Shown here: piece after piece, positions 12,471 through 25,200 of the stretch
Layout of the letters: each line of letters begins with the position of its first letter
How positions within the stretch are numbered: the first letter of the stretch is position 1
Assembly: GCA_004194705.1 (NCBI GenBank)
Contig: SADC01000141.1
Coordinates: 62,001 to 126,000, forward strand
Origin: Ditylenchus dipsaci
Lineage: Eukaryota; Nematoda; Chromadorea; Rhabditida; Anguinidae
Reading direction: 5' to 3'
Length of the DNA stretch: 64,000 nucleotides
The notes under the pieces: model-generated
Seen by the model: only the letters and a program-made list of their open reading frames with translations
The model's database searches: none
What the model was told of the DNA's origin: nothing
Translations under genes and position numbers: made by a program

Positions 12471-12669
12471 CTGATAATACACCAAAATGACCAGCAGAGT
12501 TCAGCTTTCCAACAGTACCAAACATAGACTTTTTGGTTTTGAAAAGTTAAGATAAATCACAAGTTGTTTGTTGAAGTAGGGATTTTCCAAATGTTCCACA
12601 CTGGCATTCTACAAGTCATAAGTTTGTGTAGAGATGACATATAACTTAATTAGACCCTGGAATTGTGTG

Positions 12670-12712
12670 CCTTGGTAGTTTAATGGTTTGTAGTTCGAGT
12701 CCCGTAGTAGTG
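12670..12712 (+). repeat. tRNA-derived fragment
   Basis: The segment has an A-box-like TAGTTTAATGG followed almost directly by a B-box-like GTTCGAGTCCC. There is no anticodon arm, so it is a deleted tRNA copy or the head of a SINE, not a functional tRNA. Confidence 0.4.
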
Positions 12713-13924
12713 TTTTGTATTTTTTCGCGTTACAGCCCACTATCCCAATAAAGTCAACTCTAAGTCAACAATACAGTCATCTCTCCCAACACAGTCAATT
12801 CTCAGTCGACAAATACAGTCAACTCTTCCATGATATTTAAAAAAATCTTAAGATTGTTAGAAAATGTAAAAATTTTTTTTGTTTATAAATAAAGTTTGCA
12901 AAAAAAATGACAGGAGGAATAAGGCATATTTTTTTCACATTATGACTTAAAGCAGAGGCCCATTAAAAACCGCCATAAATCAGAAAAAGACAACTAAAAC
13001 ATGCAAATATGAATATCATAATCTCTAAAAAGATGTTTTACGAGCCACAGAAACATGAGCAAGCAAATTTATCTGTACAAAATCAACAAAATAAGAATCT
13101 GGGCATTGTTTAGATCCAAATTTGACAGCCTGTAAATTAGCCCATCTTTAAATTTTGAAAAAAATCTAAGACCTCTGGAATTGTGAAATTCAAATCGATT
13201 TTTGCCATTTTTTATAAATTATTAAGGTTTTAACTAAATTATGGATTGCATTTGTTTTTCGAATTTTCATATTCTTTGTATTTGATCCGTTTTAAGAGTT
13301 GATTTTTCCACTTTTATAACATCCCTTGCAATTTTTTGAGTTTTATAAATCAATCCAAACATATTGGTTATTTATACTCCCTATTGCCTCGCTTTTTATT
13401 TGATCATGTTGGTTGGTGCGTCAGCCAAGGTCATTGCATAAAGAAGCTTTTAATTTCATGCACATTATCTTTTTAGCCATGTTTTATTTCCGCCACAATG
13501 AATAGGTTTTATTTGTGCGAATGGGAAAAAATATCTAAATTTCTACAAACTAGCAACTAACTGGAATCTAGCCCGGGGATAATATCACTTTAGTTTGCTC
13601 CAGGAAGTCAGTCCCTTGATTCCACAATTGCTCGTCTTCTAGATCCCAAACCAGGAATTATAAGAAGCAAAGAGCAAAACTAAGTATTTTCACCCAAACT
13701 CCTATGTCTTGACCTATATTCTTAGTATTTAAGATTTTTTTAAGCAAGAAAAATTGAAGAAATAGGGATTAGCCCCTGATATACCTCTAAAATTTGTGTT
13801 AGATATGCAATTTTCTTGTAAGAATTGAACTGAAAAAGTAGGACACAATTTTATTAGACCGTTGAACGCATGGATCTATGCTAGACACTTCCCATTTTTT
13901 TAACACAGGAAAGGCGGTGTGTAC

Positions 13925-14515
13925 CGAACTATGATTTTTGTGCAGAATTTCACGCTGAACAGGATGGCAGAAAAGCGTTTTGGAAAGAGGACGGCTTCGA
14001 ACGGGTAAAACAATATGAGATTTTTGCCTATTCCAGCCACATGGAATTTAAGCAAAATATGGGTGGTACTCGCTCAAATAAATGCACCACTTGGGTGTAT
14101 AATATCTCAAAATGCAGGACGTGAACAGGGCTATCTATTGCGCACAAACTTGCAGCAGAATGATTACAATTTCACAGACAATTTCGGATTTTTCTTCTGA
14201 AAGCCAGTTTTCGGAAGTCTTTCCACGCGAGACAACACAAATTAAAAGATGTCGAGATCAAAAACTTCCGAAAACTAGCTATTGAACGGAATTTCCAAAA
14301 TTTTTTGTAAAATTATAATCACTCTGCTTCAGATTTGAGCGCAATAGATAGCATTGATTACGCCCTGCATTTTGAAATATTACACACCTAGGTGATGCAT
14401 TAATTTCAGAGAGTACCACCTATATTCCACCTATATGTGACTGAAATAAGCGAAATCGCATATTGTTTTACGAGCAAATCCACTACGCTGAACACGAATC
14501 CAGTGTCAGAGTTGA
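13925..14515. repeat. Foldback element with GCTGAACACGA core
   Basis: Arms at about 13935-14215 and 14262-14510 are imperfect reverse complements. Examples are GGTGGTACTCGC near 14070 against GAGAGTACCACC near 14410, and GCTATCTATTGCGC near 14130 against GCGCAATAGATAGC near 14340. Each arm ends in a CGCTGAACAngA motif. The right end carries the conserved GCAAATC...GCTGAACACGAATCC module. Confidence 0.75.
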
Positions 14516-15499
14516 ACGTTTGTCTAGCGGAAAAAAGTTATAGAATATTCGTGTTACAACTTTTATATTAATTTTGTACATTTTGTCACGATTTTATGAT
14601 TAGATGAAATAACCGATTAAAATAACCGACAGATTCTGGTGGTTGTTTTTCCTTTTGAGAATTTAGTTTTATATTATCTCTACACAAAGTTAAAGCTCGC
14701 AAAAAGTTAGAGTATAACATTTTTCAAATCTGTGGTAAGTGAATCCGTATTAAGTGGTTATTTACTGCAACTTTCGCAGTCGAAAAAGCACATGTTTAAT
14801 ATCATTCGGAAGCTAAATTCCTGGCGGTCGTTTATTATATTACGAGCTTAGGTGTAGTTTGACAATCATGGCGCACCACTTGAGAATGTGAAGGTACCCA
14901 GCTGGATTTTGACCATAAATAGTTTGTTACCTTCGAGACCCCTTTTCACCAACTTGTTCACGGATCGAAGCGAAAACAACCAGTGCCATTGTGTTCAGCA
15001 CATTCTGCTCTACCCGTATAGTACGATGAACGCACCAAGGCTGGACGGGTTAAATAGACGAACCTGAGCTAAAAATTTAATTTTCTATAATACGTAAATC
15101 TCTAAATATTTAAAATTATAATATAAAATATTAAAATATATTATAAAAATTAAAAAATATATATACCTGCGTGTTATAGCTTTTTTAAAGGTAAAATCCA
15201 ATATAAAAGCTGAGAAAGAGTAAAAATTAAATTATGTTAAACGGGTGGGGGCTTTTAAGGCTACCTTTTGACATCGACTTCTACTTCACTTCACATACCC
15301 TTTTTCATATATTTTGTTGTCTTATCGCAGATGTTTTTACACCTTCTTGTAGCTGAGGTTTCCTTTTATCGATTCAGGGGTCGAACACTCTAATTGAAAA
15401 CAATTTTTGAGAAAATCACACTAAGTATTTACACCGATTTTTGACAGTTTTTTTAAAGAAATACGCTCTTTATTGCCAATTACCCAGCAATATCTTTTT

Positions 15500-15985
15500 T
15501 CAAACCCTTGTTTTCATGTATGTATTGCTCCAGCATAAGTGGCCATCCAACCATTTCAAACACTGTAAACAAGCCCAAAAAAGTAATTCTTGATTTCTCC
15601 TCTTTAGCGGCTCCTTTAGGGCCCTGTTTTCCAATTTTCCCTGCAAACTAATTTGCAACTTACTTGTTTTTTCAACCTTTACACCTTTTTTGCAACTAGT
15701 ATACACATTTTTCAGTGAATCATACCATGCTTTTAGTACTAGTCTTTTGTCAAAATGAAAACAGGCAGAATTCTCGAAAGTTCCGATGAATCTTTTGCGA
15801 GAATTAGGGGAGAGGGCTGTGTCATCCAACTCTATAATCTATTGATTTAGCCAGGTATTCGGTAATGGTGATGGTAAAGAACACGCCTATATACTTGCAA
15901 CCACTATCAATCTTGAGAAGGGCGTTCTTGTTGACAGCAAGGTCGTTGTGTTGTTCTTGGAAATCGTAAAAGGCTTTGAGATGAT
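15500..15985 (-). pseudogene. Unidentified minus-strand coding segment
   Basis: The minus strand is open for about 109 residues (15500-15829), with readable stretches such as DDTALSPNSRKRFIGTFENS and LKAWYDSLKNVYTSCKKG. One frame over, it is preceded by about 50 more residues (LKAFYDFQEQHNDLAVNKNA, CKYIGVFFTITITEYL). A single-base slip near 15835 would join them. A minus-strand AATAAA lies about 30 bases past the stop (15468-15473), as expected for a real 3' exon. I do not recognise the protein: it could be a terminal exon of a host gene or a decayed transposon frame. Confidence 0.4.
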
Positions 15986-16119
15986 GATGCCTAATTTGAT
16001 GACTAATTTGGTAAATTTTTATGACTTTTGATGCCTTTTACACTGATTTATTTCGGAAAATTTCGAAAAAAAAGGTGGAAAGCTCCGAATATTATGTATC
16101 TACTGTAAATCATAATTTT

Positions 16120-16255
16120 TCCTGAGTTAAAAAAATTTATTTGGGGTTTGCATACTATAAATATACCTAGATATTTTTTTCTGAGTTTTCCTGAGTTAAT
16201 AATTTTTCCTGAGTTAAAAAAAATTTATTTGGGGTTTGCATACTAAATATACATA
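16120..16255. repeat. Imperfect tandem duplication
   Basis: A unit of about 80 bp containing TTTCCTGAGTTAAAAAAA, TTTATTTGGGGTTTGCATAC and TAAATATAC occurs twice in direct orientation with small length differences. No coding content is visible. Confidence 0.75.
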
Positions 16256-16532
16256 AATATACCTAAATATACCTAGAATGCATATACCTAGATCCAAAAA
16301 AACAAATACTAGCCTAGTTTCGAATTCGAATGTTTTGTTCATTAAAATACGCCTCCAATCAATTTTTATATTTCTGACTTTTGGTACAGGAAGTGATAGA
16401 CGTATTTTCACTTTTTGTATTTTTACAGTTATTTGTTTTTAACTACCGTTTTCACCAAGCCAAAAACTTTTGATGTAGGACTCTTTGCTTGACGGGATAA
16501 AAAACAGGCAAAAACGGATCTCCGGTTTTAAC

Positions 16533-16599
16533 TAGTCCTGTTGGCTGGGCTTCAAGCGATATTTCGATACGATATATCGATCGCTCGGTCACAACACTA
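16533..16599. mobile_element. 67-bp hAT-like element, CGATAT word
   Basis: The element starts TAGTCCTGTTGGC and ends GGTCACAACACTA, approximate inverted repeats. GTTTTAAC flanks both sides (16525-16532 and 16600-16607). The interior is GATATTTCGATACGATATATC, a near palindrome of CGATAT words. It is the smallest member of the word-filled class here. Confidence 0.72.
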
Positions 16600-17474
16600 G
16601 TTTTAACTGTTTTTTCTGTCTAACTATCGCAAAATCATTGGTCTTTAGGAATAAAGCATGGTCCTAATAGATTAATCAGTTTACAAAACAAAAATTCCTG
16701 ATTTTTGGAATTTTTTTTATTTGAATTCCTGATTTTACTGATCCTCCATCTGGCCACTCTGATCCAGCGCTTTTCAGATGGGTTCCGAAAACCTAAATAT
16801 ATAACAGAAAAGTATAAAATTTGCGACCAATCAAACAACTTATCATTAAATTTACTAATGAAATTTTCTATTAGAAAACCTAAAAAAAAGTTTATTGTTT
16901 TTATAAATTTAAGTTTTCAGGATCAAAGTGAAAAGCGCTAAATACATTGATATTAACACAGGACTTTCTTAACTACTTAATAGTTGGGGAAAAAACAATC
17001 AAAAATAAAAAATTTTAATTGCCGCAAATGATCGATAAAAAAGCGCGTATATCAGCAGCCAAATCAATAGTCATAAAATGACTATGCTCATAAAAGTAAT
17101 ATTTGATTTCACTTTGATAGCCCAAAAAGGGTAGATTGATGGTTTGTCAAAAGGATAGTTGACTGCTATCTTAAGCATATATATTTAAAAAAATATGGTC
17201 TTATTACACTACACTCGAACCTCCATATAAGGAACTTTCTGGGGGACGGAAAATTAAATTTACTAATAAAATTTTTCGAAGGTTTGTTATTTATTTATAT
17301 CGAAGGTTCGTTATATCGAGGTATTGTAAAAATAGCTTGGGTGGTTTCCTTGTGAGAGTCTTAAAATAACCTTTTTTTAAATAAAATTGCGCGTTTCCGC
17401 CTAAAAATTCACAGAAAATCACAAAATATCATTATCAACTTCCACATGTGCACGCTTGCGAGTTAGATTCCCAC

Positions 17475-17720
17475 TTGCCGCATACACTCTTTCCTCAGTC
17501 ATCAAAAGAGCATGCCCACGCTAATAACAGGTGGTGTCAGGCAATTCAAAAAATTTTCCTGATCATTGAACTTTTGTACAAAATTTTCAACTTGGTTTCT
17601 TACAAAATAAGGCCTAGAATTTTATTTCAGGTATGGTTTTGTTAGAAATCAAGTTGGAAAATCCGTACAGAATTCTAATGAATCACCAATTGTGCTTTAG
17701 CCATTTTCAATACATCCATT
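17475..17720. repeat. ATTGAACTTCTGTACGG inverted-repeat MITE, degenerate
   Basis: The core TGATCATTGAACTTTTGTAC...CAACTTGGTTTC and its reverse complement AAATCAAGTTGGAAAATCCG flank a short loop. The left outer part (ACGCTAATAACAGGTGGTG) matches the copy at 47076-47329. The right outer end is not preserved. Confidence 0.65.
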
Positions 17721-18767
17721 CTCATGCACTCACCAAAACAACCGAAAAAACTACCTCATCAACCGAAAAATCTGGGCGGAGTGTTTGTTCAACTTTTAAT
17801 CAGCAGCAGCAGCAATACACACACAGCAAAAAAAGGATCAGAGAGATGGGAAAAAGAGAACAGTGTCTTCTTCAGTCCCGCAGCCAAAGTAGTTTTCTCA
17901 CTGCTTACAGGTAGGTGTGAGGAGGGGTGTGTGTCAAGGTAGGTTGTACAGCACAGTCCCCCCTGTTTTGTGGGTCTTGCTGCTGCGTAATCGTTTGCCT
18001 GCATTCCTTTCCTGCCCCTGCTGTTGTTTTGATGATAATGGCGGTGGCAGCAATAGTAGTGGTGGTTGTGGTATTAGAGAATAGGTGGGGGATTGTTGTA
18101 ACATGCATTTTTTAGTAAGTATAAATCTAACTTACTAAAAATAATTTTAGGTAAAAATGTGTTGCCAGCAGCAGTGAGATTTGAATTGATATGTTGATAT
18201 TTTTGTTGGTTTGCTTTACTTTGGGGATTTGAGTAAAATGAGTTTGCTACAAAAATTAAAAAATAATTATTATTATCGATTTTGAAATTTTGTGTGCAGG
18301 ATTAGTCTTAAATTCCACATTTACACTAAATTTTAGGTGGACCAGAAAGTATTGCAGCACTTTTTCAAACCTTTGCTTTTTGCATGTGATGGTCATTTTA
18401 TGCTTATCTTTTTTTTGTAGTTCAGACATCGGATATTGATTTTTTTGGTGCAAATTTACTTTTTTTGGCGCAAATTTTGGTTTTGCGTTTTTTCTATTTA
18501 ACTTTTCAACTTTAAAGAATAATACTATCGCATTGAATGTGACAAAAGCAAGGAAAATTTCTACAAGACAAATTAGTTTTCTGTTTTTCGTTTTCGTTTT
18601 CTTGTTTTCTTACTTACATATTTTGGATTGACCGCGAAAAAGCTCTCCAATGTCACTGACCTTTCAAACCTAAATTAAACTTCAAATTGACGAAAGGTGG
18701 ACACAAATCTCGAATCATTCTAAAAACTCTAAAAAAGTTAAAAGCAGCACTGAAATGACAAGAAAGA

Positions 18768-20045
18768 CATTAAAAACTAATTTAACACTTCGACGCTTGA
18801 GCGGTACTTTTGTGTATTTTCAAACAGTTTTTCATGCTGATTCTGAATCTAAAACAGATTCCGAAAGTTTGATGGATACGATGGGTAACTTTCCTTTTCA
18901 AGTTGGGACGCTAAAAGATACGTGTCCCATATTTGTTATGCATCTTTCTCTGTGATATTCCATATCATCATCAACGATAAATACCATTTGACAGAGCGAG
19001 AATGTCGATTTTCTTACAGAAGTGCTCTTAAAATTAAAAAATCATGGCGAATTTTCGAATTTATCTCAAGACAACGAACATTTGAACTCTCAAATAATTG
19101 TAAGTTTGGATATTAGTTGTTTTGAGAGAAATTCGAAAACTCGCCGTGATTTTTTAATTTTAAGAGCACTTTTGTAAGCAAATCGACAACGAGGACCACG
19201 AATCTGGTGTCAAAAATTCAGGTTTGCCGAGCGAAAAAAAGTTTTCCGTCAAAATATATATTTTTTTAAGTTTTGGTTTTAAAAGGAATGACTGAAAATC
19301 TGCACGTCGGAGCATTATAACTACGTCATAACTTGTGGAGATCGCAAAAATAGCAACCTCTATTACATAAATGCGAAGTTGTTAGACCCTTCTGTTTGTT
19401 TTCTACAACGAAGAACAATTTAATAACGGCGAAAAAAGCACTGAAGAGTTTTATTAGAATACTTGCGCTCGACATACTCATAATTTCCGCTTTATCTGGA
19501 GAAGCTATGGGACTATTTTCCATTCTTACAATGCACGCTGAGGGCAGAAGGCTGAACATTGTGAAAGCCTGATTGAAAGCCCGTTCAAGCATAAGCTTTG
19601 GCGTAAAAACATCTAATAATTACGACGCCCATTTTCGTATGCTAACGTTTTATTGTTCAAACATAAAATTTATGTTATGATCGGCGGACGGCCGGCTACG
19701 AAGTAGCCGGCCAGCAAAATTTTGGACGGCCGGCGCAAATCTCAAAAGACGGGACGGGACGCCGTCCAAATTTTAAGAATGTGCACAACTGTGCTTCTGG
19801 CACAGTTTTTCACGCTCTGTCAAATAGTATTTATCGTTGAGGATGATTTGGAATATCACAGAGAAAAATGCCTAACAAATATGGGACACGTATCTTTTAG
19901 CGTCCCAACTTGAAAAGGAAAGTTACCCGTCGTATCCATCAAACTTTCGGAATCTGTTTTTACATTCAGAATCAGCATGAAAAACTGTTTGAAAATACAC
20001 AAAAGTACCGCTCAAGCGTCGAAGTGTTAAATTAGTTTTTCAAAA
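18768..20045. repeat. Foldback element, about 250-bp arms
   Basis: The left arm ACTTCGACGCTTGAGCGGTA (18787) is complemented at 20008-20027 (TACCGCTCAAGCGTCGAAGT). The match continues through GGGACGCTAAAAGATACGTG (18905) to about 19000. An inner palindrome occupies 19012-19180 (GTGCTCTTAAAATTAAAAAA and complement). A GC-rich block of GACGGCCGGC words at about 19680-19775 interrupts the right side. Open frames in the arms are mirror images of each other and are not genes. Confidence 0.85.
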
Positions 20046-21193
20046 AATCTTCATGTTTTTGATGCAACCTGTACTTTCTATTTATTTTAAATCTAGCTTT
20101 TATTTGTGGTATATAACTTTTTCAAGTATAAAAAATTGTTTTTCCTTTGATGTATTTCGCACCATTTGCCATTTACCTAACTTTATGAATAGCTATGTGT
20201 TTATGTCTGGCTCCAAACCTACTATTGTAAAGTGTGTTTTTTATTTTATGACAAAACATGCATTACCATCTCCCCTTTTGTCACATACGACAATTCTCAG
20301 ACATAGCACTTAGGTTGCATGCCTTTTTCTACTTCTAAGAATTAATCAAAATGTCGTAGTCGTCGTTTTTGATGTTCCTCCTACTGCCCACAATTCCACT
20401 AATACTACTTCTATTTTTTGGGCGTGTATATGGATGGGTGAGTCAGAAGGGGTGGAAAAGGAGGACAAGACTGGTTTGCACACCTCCAAAAGAGGAGCAA
20501 GGGCTTTTACTGGCAGAAGGAATAAATTATCGACCCAGGAACAATCATTTTTACCATGTAGGAAGGAGATGGTGAGCTACTTGTACTGACTGTATATTTT
20601 ACTAACTGTAGAAAGTAACTCAAATAATAAGGTAAAGCCAACCCAAACAAAGTGGAAGCTTTCCCGAAAAATCGAAGGCTGCATAAACCCAAGGAACATA
20701 TTTTGAGTGAATTTTTGTTTCAAATATTTTTTTACCAAAATCGTAGCTGCTTGGATAGGAATCACTTTTGCATTTGTTGGTTTTTTTATTGACTGCAGCA
20801 ATTAGTGGTGCAGTCCACCAACCGTTTAAAGATTGGAAAGGATTTAGCACGGAAATGAAGAGAAACACAAGGTCAGCCCGACAGGAAGACAGTGAATTGC
20901 TCAACTGATGGTGATCTTCTACGGCAGGACAATTTCTTCCGTATTGGGGTAAAGGTAGAAAATCAAGAATATAAGTTGCTGAGTATCTTCTAAATCCATC
21001 ACTTTTTTGGCCAGTCAACTACACTTAAGGCTAGAAAAAAACACATTTTCAATTGTTGATAGTTTACTTGAAACTCAATTTTGTTATAATATCTTTGATT
21101 GCCTAATTAATTGGTTGCTAGTTAAAGGTTAAAAATACTATATTTTTTTCAGCTTTTTTCATTGCTCGGACCTAATTGTGTTTTGGCAGTATA

Positions 21194-21380
21194 CAGTCAA
21201 ACCTGTATATAGCAAAACTTCTATATTGCATCCACCTCTATGTTTCATCCACTTTTTTTGTTTTGGTTTGGCTGGCCGAAAAATAAATTACCTATTATCA
21301 ACCCTGTATATTGCATCCACTCCTATATTGCATCCGGGCAGGGCTGGTTCCTTGCGGGATGCAATATAGAGGTTTGACTG
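21194..21380. mobile_element. Tigger-like MITE, TA-flanked
   Basis: It begins CAGTCAAACCTGTATATAGC and ends GCAATATAGAGGTTTGACTG, flanked by TA. Internal TATTGCATCCACTCCTATAT words repeat in both orientations. No protein is encoded. Confidence 0.82.
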
Positions 21381-22127
21381 TACATATTTGTAGTAAATTT
21401 ATTTGTAGCATTTTCTTTTGATCAAGTATTATTGCGAAGCTGATTTTTTTGCAACTGATTTATTTTGAGTTGTATACCAACTTTTTCTTAATATGTTGTT
21501 GCGCAATTTTAACTAAGTTTATCGCTCAAACATTTACTAGGTTTAACTATTTAGTCAACAGTTAGAAATATTTTTCTCGGCGCTTTCTTGGCAAAAAAAC
21601 TAAAACACATGTTTTTTAGGTTTTTGGATCTAATTTTCTTCATGCAGTATATACATATGTGGTAAATTTTGTTTGTAGTATTTGCTTTTGAGCAAAAGTT
21701 ATTTCAAAACTGATTTTTCGTAACTGATTTCTTCGACTTTTATACTAATTTTGTTTTTGTTTTTTTTGCTAGATATTTTTAACCCTAGGACGACCACGTT
21801 AAAATTGTCAGTCCTGACCACGTTGACCACATTGAGGTCATACTTTTTGAATACAATTCTGAAATCATGATGAGTTACACAACCATACACATACTGTTTG
21901 AATGGGTATCATAATTGTGAATCTGAAACATATCCATAAAAGAAAAATTGAAGATAAATGATACTCGCCAACCGTGTAACCCATTATCATTTCGAAATTC
22001 TATTCATTTATCATGACCACAATGTGGTCAACGTGATCGTCCCAGGGTTAACCTTTCTTGTAATTCTTCGCTTTTTAGAATATAATTGTGCGTGAACTAT
22101 CTTCATAAATCATTTGAAATTTTTCAG

Positions 22128-22230
22128 GGCCTGCGTCATCTAGACAAACCTCTCACACTCAACAACTACCCAGTACTTCTACTATTTTATTTTCTAATAG
22201 AGTAATTATCTAGCTAAACCCACAGCCAAA
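22128..22230 (+). promoter_or_regulatory. Splice acceptor and 5' UTR of the intermediate filament gene
   Basis: TTTTTCAG ends at 22127, and the ATG of the filament gene follows at 22231 with no in-frame upstream start. In a nematode this could be the site where a spliced leader is added in trans. It could equally be an ordinary cis acceptor with a non-coding exon upstream, and the sequence cannot separate the two. Confidence 0.4.
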
Positions 22231-25200
22231 ATGTCAAAGGACAGTTCAGACTACGAGCTAGAGTACCGCTCAACTATCCAGCCAAGGACTGCGGTCAGGA
22301 CCACCAGTCGAAATTCTACTGGCACAGGAGGATTTCCCACCAGCGGAGGGGGTGGTGGAGGTATTTTTATTATATTTTTATTTGGTCACACATTCTTTAA
22401 TCGGCAATTTCCCGATTACTCGAAATAGCTTAGTGCTGGGCTACGCTAATGAAGTGTGCAGAGAGGTTAATAAATTGTTAATTGAATTTGTGATACCCAT
22501 CACGGCAAAATTTCATTAGTTTGCCAATCTTTTTTGAGATGACAGGGGTGGCAAAATTTAATTTTGGCAGGTTTTGGCGTGGTTTACATATATTTGTGTG
22601 GTATTTCAACTGCTATACAACAGCACTAATTCACACTTACCCCTATTTTTTTGTTTTCACGCTCATTGATTCAATCAGCGGAAATGGGAATAGGTTGAAA
22701 AACAAGTTTCCATAGCAGTGTGGTTGCTACTTTTACGTTTAAAAGGCTGATTGCCAACAACCTATTTGCGTTTTTCTGATCATCAGTAGCAGAATATATA
22801 GTGCTACTGCTTCTTTTACACTTATTTGTGTCTTTTACTCAGGGCTCTCAACACAAAATACAATTGCTCAAAATAAGTATATTTTAGGGTATCTTTACAA
22901 AAATATGCTATTTTATCCAGTGTTTATTGTTCTAAAAAAATAAAACTTTAATGTGAAATTTTAAAAAATAATAAGATTTTGAGACCCAAAATAAGTACAA
23001 ATCTGGTAAATAAGTACGTTTGAGAGCCGTGTATTTACTCTACTTTTTTCGTGTTTCACCTGTTCGATTGCTAAAAACAGGACTTGCGGCAAGGGACAAC
23101 CAAGATAAGCAAAAAATTTAAGCAAAAAGTCCAATCGTGGTCAAAAAATGTTGCTCAAAAATGCCCTTCCGCAGCCTGAAACATGTTTTTTTTATCGTTC
23201 AACAGTCTAAAACAGCATTCGAAATGGTTAAAACATGCTTTTGGGGAAGCCCCTACAAGTGTACTTTAGCCGAATTGTTCAAAGGCAGTAAAAAATATAG
23301 AGATTTATAGTTGTGGGTTTTAAAAACTCTTTTGTTGGCCTGTTTAAAGTTGTGTTTACATGCTTTGTAAGTAAAAAATGATTTTTTTAAATTTACATTT
23401 TGGTTAGAAAGGTGTGTGCACACTTACAGTTAAACCAAATATGTGTGTTGTCTTTTTCTACACTTATAAACGCTCATAATCAATAAGCAAAAGCAATGAG
23501 GCAGTGCGAGAATTCCCCCTCTCCCGTGTCTTTTGTAGTAGCAGGGAGACAAATCGATGAGTATTGGTCATGATGATGGCCTTGATCCCCTGCCCGTTAT
23601 AGTGGTAAGTGAGTGAGAGTAACAATAGTAATAATAGCACACAGCAGAATATCTCATAGATTTTCTCTCGTTTCGCTCACCAGCAATAGTAATATTGGTA
23701 GTCTTACTATACAAGTATTTTCGCTCACTGGCTTGCTTACTAGTCAATTTTTTTGGCTGTAAAAAGTTGGTCTGACTAATCCCTAGTTGTCAGCGCTTAA
23801 TCCCTCTTTTCTTACTAGCAGTTGAGCAACAAAAACCATTGATTTGCCTCACTGCTGCCATTGGTATTCTGGTCGATCGATCAAATCAAAAAGTATTTTC
23901 TGCTAGAATATTTGGTGGAATGAAAAGAAGCATAAACTAATAAAGAATATAAGTGATAGCTTAGTGCGAAAAAGTAGAGTTAAAAATGAGTAAGTTTGTT
24001 TGGAACATACCTTTTTCGCTAACTTAAGCTCTCTGCCTGATTCGAAATCGTGTTTTTAGCATTGTGTTTTTGCTCTATTTTTGGAAGAATAATCAACTAA
24101 TCGAATAATCTTCTTAGGCATTTTACTACTCATTTTTTATATAGTGAGATGAGCTATAAAATGGGTGGCAACTTGCCCGAGAAGAATACCCAAAAGTGAG
24201 GCAAAAACACAATGCCAAAAACATGATTTTAAATTAGTGGGACGCTTAAATTAGTGAAAACAAGGTATTAGTGAAAAAAATTAGGGGTTAGAGATCAATC
24301 TACCGTAAAGTTTCTAACTATGCGGTGAGCCCGATAATTGTTCAATCCTCCGAAATTTTTTGAGTCGATCTCTAGATTTTGGGTGCAATATTAAAATCCA
24401 AGAATCGGAATGGGAAAAACGCAGAAGCAACTCTGCGAAATATTTACTCCAGACTATTACATAGACCCACAAATGAGGAACCCCATAATTAGAGTGTTTA
24501 TGGTAATAAAAAGAACTAAATAAATTTTGGGTTTTTTTAAACGGAGAAATTACTTCAGGGTTTCCAACTCAAATTTTCAAAAATCAGACAAATCCTTAAA
24601 AAAATCAGATCTTTGAGAATTTTAGTGCCTAAATCAACCAAATATTAACAAGAATCAGATTTTGGAACTGAACCTGATTTTCAAAAAATCCTGTTGTCTA
24701 AATCAATTTTTATATGATTAATCAACCCAAATGGCAACCCTGAATTACCTAGTTATTGAAAAGCAAATTCAGAAGGAGTTAGACTGTAAAAAAACAGGCA
24801 CAAAATTACAAAAGCGGGGAAAAGTGTGGATGCTCAACGTTAACGAACTTGTTGGGAGGTTACAATGTCGTCATTTAACTGTATCTTAAAAGCCATAGTT
24901 TTATTACTTTTACATTGAATTACAAGCTTGCTAAAAAATAGATGTGAGTATGAATAAATTTCGTCAAAATGATATATAAATGGATAAGAAATCCAAAAAT
25001 CAATAATTCAGGTCGCGTTCTCAAAATGGTGACAGAGATGGGAGGTGCATCAGTTGGTGGGATCAGTCCAGCACTCAGTGCCACAGCAGCTAAGTCTTTC
25101 TTGGAAGCCGCTGATAAAGAGAAAAAGACCATGCAAGGCTTGAATGATCGTCTAGGCAACTACATCGATCGTGTTAAAAAATTAGAGGAGCAAAACCGCA

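Larger units (their letters stand above)
11240..15055. repeat. Composite inverted-repeat structure
   Basis: The left arm (GCTGAACATGATGGTGC then TTGCTTC, GTCCGGAAGGTAACAA, CATGGTTAACATCCA) at about 11285-11440 is matched by the reverse complement of about 14870-15005 (GCTGAACACAATGGCAC, TCGCTTC, CTCGAAGGTAACAA, TATGGTCAAAATCCA). Identity is moderate, so the arms are old. A hAT-like element and a second foldback have since inserted between them. Confidence 0.6.
11020..22127. other. Intergenic repeat field
   Basis: Apart from one unidentified coding segment at about 15500-15985, I find no gene here. The stretch holds a hAT-like element (11449-12470), a long inverted-repeat structure with arms near 11240-11440 and 14870-15055, a smaller foldback (13925-14515), a tandem duplication (16120-16255), a 67-bp hAT-like element (16533-16599), a foldback (18768-20045) and a Tigger-like MITE (21194-21380). 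Open frames at 17633-18115 and 20369-21018 show no recognisable domain. Confidence 0.6.

Noticed and set aside
20369..21018. Frames of 68 and 132 residues near the filament gene
   Set aside because: No recognisable motif, no poly(A) signal or phase-consistent neighbours; could be chance in AT-rich DNA.
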